From the NCBI GenBank assembly GCA_023433685.1, contig JAEYUD010000121.1, positions 1-13,516 of the forward strand: 13,516 nt of DNA, given 5' to 3'. The notes below the pieces were generated by a model. That model was not told the DNA's origin. It ran no database searches and saw only the letters and a program-made list of their open reading frames with translations. The position numbers were made by a program, and so were the translations under genes. This stretch comes from Bacteroidota bacterium (GTDB lineage: Bacteria; Bacteroidota; Ignavibacteria; Ignavibacteriales; Ignavibacteriaceae). Shown here one piece after another: positions 7,437 through 13,516 of the stretch (position 1 is its first letter; each line of letters begins with the position of its first letter).

Positions 7437-8758
7437 TAATCCCTTTTCTCTACAACTATTCTCATTCCTTCAACTTTCAGAACCCGGATGTTCGCGTCTT
7501 TGTCAATATAGTCACCTTGTGTGACCACATCATATCTTTTATCATCTATCACAGCCGTTCCGGCGGGACGCAGAACCGTGATAGCGATTCCCGGTTTACC
7601 CACCAATTCACTGTAATCGGGTGCTGAAGTAAATCCTTTATCCGACCCGGATTGGGTATCCAAAACAAATGCCTTAAAACTCCTTGTATTGGGCAGAAAT
7701 TTATAAGCGAGGAAACCGAGTATAAAAAATCCGGCGAGCGCTCCACCCAACTGAACTATTGCCATCTGGATCAGAGAAGCGTCAAAGTAACCTTCCGTGT
7801 TAAAGAGTGAGAGGAAAAGTGCCGCTATCATCAGCAGGATGCCAACAACACCTGCCACCCCAAAACCCGGGATCAAAAATATCTCTACAAGTATAGCCCC
7901 GAGCCCAAGAATAAAAAGAATAACCTCAAACCATGAAGCAAGATCGAGAATTATTGATGAGCCAAAAAACAGGGTCAGGAAAATTATTCCCATTATTCCT
8001 GGCAAACCGAATCCCGGGGTCTTGATCTCCGTGTAGATTCCGGCGAGTCCGAGCATGATCAGAAGGGAAGCCACGAGCGGCAGGTTCAAGAATCTCACAA
8101 ATTCCTCAGCCCAGTTGGTTTTGATATCTATTATGTTGGCATTCTTAAAACCGAAAGCTGCGGCTGCTGCCTGTGGTGAAGAAACGATCGTGTCTGCCAT
8201 CTTAAATTGCACTGCCTCAACATCGTCGAGTGAAACGAGTTGCGTTGAGTCAACTAATCCCGGGATCACAATTCTTTCATCAACCATCCCTTCGGCGATC
8301 TTGGGATTCCTTCCGTTCTTCTGCGCGGTTGTTCTCATTTCGGCACGCATATATGACTGATATTTTTCAGACACTTTCTTCCCCTCCTGATCGACAACGG
8401 TGGCGGCGCCGATTGAACTGCCGGGTGACATCGCAATATTTTTGCACGCGAGAGTGATCAAAGCCCCTGCTGAAACGGCACGTTTATTAACAAACGCAAT
8501 TGTTGGAAGCTTAGCGTCAAGAAGGAGGTCTTTTAATTGAGTGGCGGCATCAACCCTTCCTCCGAAAGTATTAATTTCAACTAACAGTGCATCAGCTTTC
8601 TCTTTTTGCGCGGTTTCAAGAGCCCGTTTAAGGTATGGAACAAGAGAAAGGGAAATCTCATCATCAAATTTTATGCGGTAAACAGTCGACTGTGCATAAA
8701 CGGAGGAACAAAAAATAAATAAAAGGGTAAAAAATAGAGTTCTTGACATGATTTTCAT
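7436..8758 (-). CDS. NfeD-like membrane serine protease (long form, ClpP-class N-terminal domain)
   Basis: The 440-residue product fits the long NfeD family: a secreted or membrane-facing ClpP-like protease domain, several membrane segments and a C-terminal OB-fold domain. Residues 1-22 form a Sec signal ending in VYAQ. The protease part contains INTFGGRVDAA, the nucleophile region KRAVSAGALI (Ser96 expected) and SEKYQSYMRAEM, where Lys132 is the best candidate for the second catalytic residue. Hydrophobic segments cover about 228-345, and the NfeD OB-like domain lies at about 375-440. Archaeal relatives cleave hydrophobic regions of stomatin-type proteins and often lie beside a stomatin/slipin gene; none is present here. 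A second in-frame ATG at 8749 is possible; neither start has a clear ribosome site. The gene is transcribed alone, convergent to the lipoprotein gene and divergent from the SGNH operon. Confidence 0.9.
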   Translation of the reverse strand: MKIMSRTLFFTLLFIFCSSVYAQSTVYRIKFDDEISLSLVPYLKRALETAQKEKADALLVEINTFGGRVDAATQLKDLLLDAKLPTIAFVNKRAVSAGALITLACKNIAMSPGSSIGAATVVDQEGKKVSEKYQSYMRAEMRTTAQKNGRNPKIAEGMVDERIVIPGLVDSTQLVSLDDVEAVQFKMADTIVSSPQAAAAAFGFKNANIIDIKTNWAEEFVRFLNLPLVASLLIMLGLAGIYTEIKTPGFGLPGIMGIIFLTLFFGSSIILDLASWFEVILFILGLGAILVEIFLIPGFGVAGVVGILLMIAALFLSLFNTEGYFDASLIQMAIVQLGGALAGFFILGFLAYKFLPNTRSFKAFVLDTQSGSDKGFTSAPDYSELVGKPGIAITVLRPAGTAVIDDKRYDVVTQGDYIDKDANIRVLKVEGMRIVVEKRD

Positions 8759-8823
8759 ATAATTAGGACTGATTATTGTATTTGATAACTGCGAATATAA
8801 CGTGATTTTTGCTAATATTTTAG

Positions 8824-8831
8824 TAAATTTG
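8824..8831 (+). promoter_or_regulatory. Possible Bacteroidota-type -7 element (TAnnTTTG)
   Basis: TAAATTTG matches the TAnnTTTG -7 consensus of Bacteroidota-type primary sigma factor promoters. It lies 60 bases before the SGNH gene ATG in a divergent intergenic space where a promoter is needed. I found no good TTG-type -33 element at the usual distance, so this is weak. Confidence 0.25.
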
Positions 8832-8854
8832 CGGTTATTGCATTCCTCATTCTA

Positions 8855-8868
8855 TGTCCGATCGGACA
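8855..8868. promoter_or_regulatory. Perfect 14-base palindrome in the leader of the SGNH operon
   Basis: TGTCCGATCGGACA is a perfect palindrome. It sits between the possible -7 element and the ribosome site (GGAG at 8881-8884) of the SGNH gene and is followed by AATTTTTTAA. It could bind a dimeric repressor, or fold as a five-pair stem with a GATC loop that acts as a weak attenuator. Which, if either, cannot be told from sequence. Confidence 0.5.
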
Positions 8869-8890
8869 ATTTTTTAATACGGAGAATAAT

Positions 8891-10258
8891 ATGTTACAGA
8901 AAAGTGGCAGCTTCAGATCGTTTTTCATGCTTGTTTTTGCGGCGATTACATTTTACGGATTTACATTCATTCCGGAAGGTATCGTTGTTGGACCATTCAG
9001 CACAAAAAAGATCGATGTTATTTCTGATGTAAGGCAGGACGCGGCCTCGATCAGGAATGAACAGTTCAACTATTTCAGAAATCTTGCTGATGCTTATGGC
9101 ATTCTGGTTAACAATGATGTCCTCAGCACTTCGAAATTTTTATCCGAAACTGAAATAGAGAGGGAATTGCAGGCAAAAGTTCCAATATCAGGAAACACAT
9201 CACAGCTTAAAGCATTTGCCACCGCCCTGAAAGGTTCAAAAAGCGGCATGGTAAGAATAGCTTATTTCGGTGATTCCGCGATTGAAGGTGACAACATTTG
9301 CGCCGATTTCAGGGAAGCGCTTCAGGATAAATTTGGTGGTCAGGGCGTTGGATTCGTGGCTATTACCACCCAGGATAAAGCTTACCGGGGAACAACCAAA
9401 CTCGATTTTTCGAGCAATTGGGAGTCACAGCTTGTGATCAACGGTAATCCAAAACGTGGTGCCGGTATCTCCGGTGGTGTTTTCATCCCTAAAAGCGGCA
9501 GCTGGGTGAAATATGAAACCACATGGAAATATAAAACCGTAAGAGCCTTCGACAAGGTAAGGGTTTTCTACACCGAAGGTTCCGGTAACTTTGATTATGA
9601 ATTTGACAAAGGCGGTCAACTCTCCGCGCCTTTCAGAACCGGAAGCGGTCTTCAGGTAACTGACATCACCTACAAGGGATCGAAATCCTTCAAACTTACA
9701 GCAAATAAAGACAATCAAGCAGCCCTTTATGGAGTTAGTCTTGAATCAGCCACCGGTGTGTACGTCGATAACTTTCCGCTTCGTGGAGATGACGGTAATG
9801 CTCTTAAGAGGATTCCTAAAGCAAACCTCACTTCGTTCAATAAACTGCTCGGCTACGACCTCGTTATCCTCAGCTTCGGTTTGAATTCGGTTGACAAGGT
9901 TAAAAACACATCGAGTTACGAAAAAGAATTCACCGATGTGGTTAATCACATTAAGGGCGCGATGCCGGGTGTGCCGATCCTTATAGTTGGAGTTGGTGAC
10001 AAAGGCAAGAAAGTTGGCTCCAGTTTTGAGACAAACGCAAACGTATTAAAACTCGTGGAAGTTCAGAAAAACGTGGCTACAAAAACAGGCGTTGCTTTCT
10101 GGGATCTCTTCGCTGCAATGGGCGGTAAAGGTTCGATGGAGAAGTGGGCAAAAGACAAGCTTACCACTGCCGATATGACCCACCTTAGTGCTGAAGGCTA
10201 CAAAAAGGTAGCGAAACTCCTTTTTGATGCCCTGATGGATTATTACGCCAAGAACTAA
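8891..10258 (+). CDS. Membrane-anchored SGNH/GDSL-type acyltransferase or esterase
   Basis: The 455-residue protein has an uncleaved-looking N-terminal membrane segment (about residues 8-28) and a large extracytoplasmic SGNH domain. The four SGNH blocks are present: GDS with Ser129 (block I), a Gly in the PLRGDDG segment at Gly299 (block II), GLN with Asn332 (block III) and DMTH with Asp428 and His431 (block V). About 145 residues between blocks I and II are rich in short beta-strand-like stretches and probably form an inserted beta-sandwich domain, possibly a carbohydrate-binding one. In pairs such as PatA/PatB and in DltB/DltD, an SGNH-type protein acts with an MBOAT protein to acylate an envelope polymer, so a transferase role is more likely than simple hydrolysis. 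ATG at 8891 has GGAG six bases upstream. It is the first of four tightly spaced genes. Confidence 0.85.
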   Translation: MLQKSGSFRSFFMLVFAAITFYGFTFIPEGIVVGPFSTKKIDVISDVRQDAASIRNEQFNYFRNLADAYGILVNNDVLSTSKFLSETEIERELQAKVPISGNTSQLKAFATALKGSKSGMVRIAYFGDSAIEGDNICADFREALQDKFGGQGVGFVAITTQDKAYRGTTKLDFSSNWESQLVINGNPKRGAGISGGVFIPKSGSWVKYETTWKYKTVRAFDKVRVFYTEGSGNFDYEFDKGGQLSAPFRTGSGLQVTDITYKGSKSFKLTANKDNQAALYGVSLESATGVYVDNFPLRGDDGNALKRIPKANLTSFNKLLGYDLVILSFGLNSVDKVKNTSSYEKEFTDVVNHIKGAMPGVPILIVGVGDKGKKVGSSFETNANVLKLVEVQKNVATKTGVAFWDLFAAMGGKGSMEKWAKDKLTTADMTHLSAEGYKKVAKLLFDALMDYYAKN

Positions 10259-10270
10259 CCCGGAAAAAGA

Positions 10271-11977
10271 TTGAAAAAATATCAAAATCTTTGGGAACGC
10301 TGGGAGGATAACTCCCGGCGTTTTCCCGATAAAGACGCAATAGTACACTGGAAGGCAGGAGAAGAACCATTCAGATGGTCGTTCAAAGATCTGTTGGATA
10401 CAGCCAACAGGTTTTCCGTTTTATTACGGAAACAGGGAATAAAACGTAATGAGGTTTGTGCCATTATCATACGGCATAACCCGATGTTTTTCCCACTGTA
10501 TCTCGGGGTGGCGGGGCTTGGTGCCATACCCGCAGTTCTTGCTTATCCGAATCCGAGACTCCATCCTGACAAGTTCAAATCAGGCGTGGAGGGAATGTCG
10601 CAGAGATCCGGTCTTGACTGGATTTTCACCGAACGTGATCTTGAACCGATCATAGCCCCTCTGGTGACGAGAGACGGCAGCACAATCAAAGGTCTTCATT
10701 ATCCACTCGAGTGGGACAGGGATTTTGAACTCACAGAAGGCGATACCAAAATATTGTCGGATATCAGAGCTTCCATCCTTGAAACAGATCCCGTTCTATT
10801 GCAGCATTCGTCGGGTACCACAGGTTTACAGAAACCGGTGCTACTTTCGCAGCGCGCCGTGCTCGACCATGTTGACAACTATGCCGAATCGGTAGACCTA
10901 ACAGAAGATGACAAGATCGTAAGCTGGCTTCCGCTCTATCATGACATGGGGCTTATTGCCGCTTTTCATCTGCCATTGGCCTACGGTATCACCTCGGTTC
11001 AGGTAGATCCATTTGAGTGGGTGCTCGCGCCATCACTTCAGTTTGAAGCTTTGAACGCTGAAAAGGCAACCATCTGCTGGCTTCCGAATTTCGCTTACAA
11101 TTTCATGGCTGACAGAATTGAGGAAGATGAGATGGAAGGCATCTCACTCGAATCACTCCGGTTGGTTATTAACTGCAGTGAGCCTGTAAGAAATGAGAGC
11201 CACAGAAAATTCAATTCAGCTTTTGAGAAATACGGTTTCAATCCTCTCGCTCTCTCGGCTTCATACGCCATGGCTGAAACCACCTTTGCTGCCACACAGA
11301 CCGCCCCGGGCAAACTGATCACGACAATCGAAGTTGACCGTGAAAGCCTCGCGCAAGGAAAGGTAGTGGCACCAATTCCGGGAAAAACATCGAGGATATG
11401 CGTTTCATCCGGAATTGAGATAAAGGGATGTGAAGTAAAGATAGTTGATGAAAACGGAAATGGACTTCCGGAGCATGGAGTTGGTGAAATTATCATCAGA
11501 TCGGTCTCAATGTTCGATGGATACAGAAACTATCCGGAAAAAACCGCCGAAGTCTTAAAAGACGGCTGGTATTACAGTGGAGATTACGGTTTTAAGCAGG
11601 ATAGTGAACTCTACGTTATCGGCAGGAAGAAGGATATTATCATCGTCGCTGGTAAGAATATCTACCCCGAAGATGTAGAAGATGCCATCGGCGTGGTTGA
11701 AGGCATCATTCCAGGAAGGGTAATAGCTTTCGGTGAAGACAACGTTGAACTTGGAACCGAAGAGATAAGTGTTGTTGCCGAAACTGCCTATGAGGATGAA
11801 AAAGAGAAAAAGCACCTGATCCAGAGGGTCAGGGAGAAAGGTACATCAGTTGATCTTACGATCACTCATGTCTATCTTGTTCCCCCCAGATGGCTGATTA
11901 AAAGCTCCGCCGGTAAACCGAGCCGCAAGGCAAACAAGGAGCGAATAGCGGAAATGAAACAACTGAACAAACATTAG
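10271..11977 (+). CDS. Fatty-acyl-AMP ligase-like adenylate-forming enzyme
   Basis: This 568-residue ANL-superfamily enzyme would activate a carboxylic acid as acyl-AMP and pass it to the pantetheine arm of the carrier protein encoded next. Core motifs are the P-loop SSGTTGLQK (residues 180-188), YAMAETTF (332-339), GDYGF with Asp438, GRKKDIIIVAGKNIYPEDVE in the C-terminal hinge region, and the catalytic lysine motif SSAGKPSRK with Lys549. The sequences LPLYHDMGLI and YAMAE are typical of fatty-acyl-AMP ligases and unlike DltA. TTG at 10271 is the only reasonable start: it is 12 bases after the SGNH gene stop, has GGAAAAAGA just upstream, and no ATG precedes the conserved N-terminus. The acyl chain length cannot be read from sequence. 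It could also be an acyl-CoA ligase, but the adjacent carrier argues for acyl-ACP synthesis. Confidence 0.9.
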   Translation: MKKYQNLWERWEDNSRRFPDKDAIVHWKAGEEPFRWSFKDLLDTANRFSVLLRKQGIKRNEVCAIIIRHNPMFFPLYLGVAGLGAIPAVLAYPNPRLHPDKFKSGVEGMSQRSGLDWIFTERDLEPIIAPLVTRDGSTIKGLHYPLEWDRDFELTEGDTKILSDIRASILETDPVLLQHSSGTTGLQKPVLLSQRAVLDHVDNYAESVDLTEDDKIVSWLPLYHDMGLIAAFHLPLAYGITSVQVDPFEWVLAPSLQFEALNAEKATICWLPNFAYNFMADRIEEDEMEGISLESLRLVINCSEPVRNESHRKFNSAFEKYGFNPLALSASYAMAETTFAATQTAPGKLITTIEVDRESLAQGKVVAPIPGKTSRICVSSGIEIKGCEVKIVDENGNGLPEHGVGEIIIRSVSMFDGYRNYPEKTAEVLKDGWYYSGDYGFKQDSELYVIGRKKDIIIVAGKNIYPEDVEDAIGVVEGIIPGRVIAFGEDNVELGTEEISVVAETAYEDEKEKKHLIQRVREKGTSVDLTITHVYLVPPRWLIKSSAGKPSRKANKERIAEMKQLNKH

Positions 11978-11988
11978 AAAGATCAATA

Positions 11989-12219
11989 ATGATATCAGAG
12001 AGATTAAAAAACACAATACTTAAGCAGCTTGAACTTGAAGAATATGATATTCAGGATGAAACAAAGGCGAACACGGTTCCGGGATGGGATTCACTGAGCC
12101 ACGCCAATGTTATTCTTTCTATCGAAAAAGAGTTCAATATCAGGCTGAAGCATATCGAGGTTCTTAAATGCAAGAACATCGGTGATCTGCAAAAACTCGT
12201 CGACTCCAAACTCTCATAG
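11989..12219 (+). CDS. Acyl carrier protein
   Basis: A 76-residue acidic helical protein with the carrier-protein attachment motif GWDSLSHAN; Ser35 is the expected 4'-phosphopantetheine site. The following stretch (ILSIEKEFNIRL) is typical of helix II, which partner enzymes dock on. It is too diverged for the housekeeping AcpP of fatty acid synthesis (usually DSLDTVE), so it is probably dedicated to the neighbouring ligase and MBOAT, as DltC is to DltA and DltB. ATG at 11989 lies 11 bases after the ligase stop, with a weak purine-rich ribosome site. Confidence 0.92.
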   Translation: MISERLKNTILKQLELEEYDIQDETKANTVPGWDSLSHANVILSIEKEFNIRLKHIEVLKCKNIGDLQKLVDSKLS

Positions 12220-12230
12220 AGGAATATTCC

Positions 12231-13516
12231 TTGGATCTAAATATCGATTTTTCCAAACTGGCGGGATTGTTCGTTTATAATCCGGACGTTCCGCTTCAGT
12301 TTGGTACGCTCACTTTTATGTTCCTTCTGGCCCTCGGGCTTTTGGTATATCATGCGGTCTATCCAAAGTACAGGTTAAGGGCTACAGTTCTTCTCCTGTT
12401 CTCGGTCTTCATTTACTACAAGATCGGTGGACTGTCACTGTTGCTGCTGCTCGGAGTTGGGGTTGTCAATTACCTGTTTGGATATATTCTCTTCAAGATT
12501 GAGGATATAGACAAGAGGCGGTATGTTCTCTGGGGCATGGTACTTGTAAACCTGTTCCTGCTCGGGTACTTTAAGTACACGAATTTCATATTCGCTCAGA
12601 TCGCCGCGCTCCAGGATGCTGAATTTACCGCTATTGATATCATTCTTCCCGTTGGAATATCGTACTACATATTCAAAGTGTTAAGCTTCCTGTTCGATAT
12701 TTACTACGAAAAATTTGAGGAATTGCCGCGAATTGATGATTTCATGCTGTATGTAACCTTTTTTGGAAACGTGCAGTTGGGACCAATCGACCGCGCGACG
12801 GATTTTATTCCCCAGATCAAAGAGAACCTCCTTTCATCAGAGGAGGGGAGAAAGATCACTGGGCTTGCTGTCTTCTTCATTGCATCAGGCATAATCAAGA
12901 AGATGATAATTGCAGATTACATTTATCTGAATTTTATCAGCCGTGTTTTTGAAGATCCGCTGCGCTTTACCGGAGCCGAGAACGTAATTGCCATTTATAT
13001 GAACTCGATCCATATCTATTTTGATTTTTCGGGATATTCCGATATGGCGGTAGGACTGGCACTTCTTTTCGGGTATAAGATCATCGACAACTTTAATTCG
13101 CCCTACAAAGCGACAAGTGTTGCCGAGTTTTGGCGGAGATGGCACATATCCCTCTCAAGATGGCTGCTTGATTATCTCTTTACTCCTGCTCAGATGGGAA
13201 TGAGAAGGATGGGACAATATGGTAATGCCATTGCCTTGCTCATCACTTTCTCGCTTTGCGGGTTATGGCACGGCGCTACTTGGGGATTTATACTTTGGGG
13301 TACCGTGCATGGAATTATCATGGGAGTTTCGGTTCTTACAAAGAAGATGCGATCGAAAGGACTGGCAAAGGCAGGGATTAAAGAGAGCAAGGGCTTAAAT
13401 TTTTTCCGTGGTTTCATCGCCTTCCATATAATTACAGTTACATGGATACTTTTCAGAGTTGATACTCTTGAGAAAATACCGATGATCTGGACACAGGTGA
13501 CCGAAAACCTGTATGC
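12231..13516 (+). CDS. MBOAT membrane O-acyltransferase, AlgI/PatA/DltB type (3' end outside window)
   Basis: The frame is open from a TTG at 12231 to the right edge (428 full codons), so the C-terminus is missing. AGAGGAAT at 12218-12225 is a good ribosome site five bases before the TTG, and the gene follows the carrier gene by 11 bases. The protein is strongly hydrophobic with many membrane segments. MBOAT landmarks are YFDFSGYSDMAVGLALLFGY, NFNSPYKATSVAEFWRRWHISLS with His305, and LCGLWHGATWGFILWG with the catalytic-type His347 followed by HG. These proteins form a channel in which an acyl group from a cytoplasmic donor is moved to an acceptor on the outer face. The donor here is probably the acyl carrier protein of the previous gene; the acceptor may be the SGNH protein or an envelope glycan. 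Confidence 0.93.
   Translation, partial: MDLNIDFSKLAGLFVYNPDVPLQFGTLTFMFLLALGLLVYHAVYPKYRLRATVLLLFSVFIYYKIGGLSLLLLLGVGVVNYLFGYILFKIEDIDKRRYVLWGMVLVNLFLLGYFKYTNFIFAQIAALQDAEFTAIDIILPVGISYYIFKVLSFLFDIYYEKFEELPRIDDFMLYVTFFGNVQLGPIDRATDFIPQIKENLLSSEEGRKITGLAVFFIASGIIKKMIIADYIYLNFISRVFEDPLRFTGAENVIAIYMNSIHIYFDFSGYSDMAVGLALLFGYKIIDNFNSPYKATSVAEFWRRWHISLSRWLLDYLFTPAQMGMRRMGQYGNAIALLITFSLCGLWHGATWGFILWGTVHGIIMGVSVLTKKMRSKGLAKAGIKESKGLNFFRGFIAFHIITVTWILFRVDTLEKIPMIWTQVTENLY

Noticed and set aside
7797..8457. Plus-strand open frames opposite the nfeD-like gene
   Set aside because: They are antisense to well-conserved NfeD sequence and lack ribosome sites and recognisable motifs.
12704..13417. Minus-strand open frames under the MBOAT gene (12704-12898, 12885-13145, 13190-13417)
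   Set aside because: The plus-strand frame is continuously open and carries all MBOAT motifs; the antisense frames have no recognisable features.

Overview
The window looks like a chromosomal segment from a FCB-group bacterium, most likely Ignavibacteria/Chlorobi-like or a close relative of the Bacteroidota. The main evidence is a type IX secretion (T9SS) C-terminal sorting domain with the NYPNPFNPST signature on the first protein. A lone sucD followed by ndk, a NamZ-type (DUF1343) lipoprotein and moderate base composition fit this. The assignment is an inference from gene content, not from a marker gene. Ten protein genes fill almost all of the sequence; two are cut by the window edges. I see no rRNA, tRNA, CRISPR array, insertion sequence or phage gene, and no gene-free stretch exceeds about 180 bases.

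Region 1 (1-2993) is the 3' part of a very large secreted surface protein. It holds the end of a thioester-like domain, an Ig-like domain, a DUF11 repeat, a choice-of-anchor A domain, a (GGS)n linker, a seven-blade propeller and the T9SS tail. A strong intrinsic terminator follows (3037-3070).

Region 2 (3171-7371) is a tight same-strand run: sucD, ndk, a Nudix hydrolase, a NamZ-like exo-beta-N-acetylmuramidase lipoprotein and an unidentified lipoprotein. Overlaps or short gaps suggest one operon joining nucleotide and central metabolism with cell-envelope proteins. It ends at a hairpin terminator (7398-7436) placed between convergent genes. Region 3 (7436-8758, minus strand) is a long-form NfeD membrane serine protease.

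Region 4 (8891 to the right edge) is the most interesting part. Four genes lie 11-12 bases apart: an N-terminally anchored SGNH/GDSL protein, a fatty-acyl-AMP-ligase-like enzyme, an acyl carrier protein and an MBOAT membrane acyltransferase that runs off the window. Together they mirror the logic of the dlt system (DltA ligase, DltC carrier, DltB MBOAT, DltD SGNH-like), but the ligase looks like a fatty-acyl-AMP ligase instead of a D-alanine ligase. My inference is that a carboxylic acid is activated, loaded on the carrier, passed across the membrane by the MBOAT and attached to an envelope glycan or other acceptor by the SGNH protein. A perfect 14-base palindrome sits in the presumed leader of this operon.
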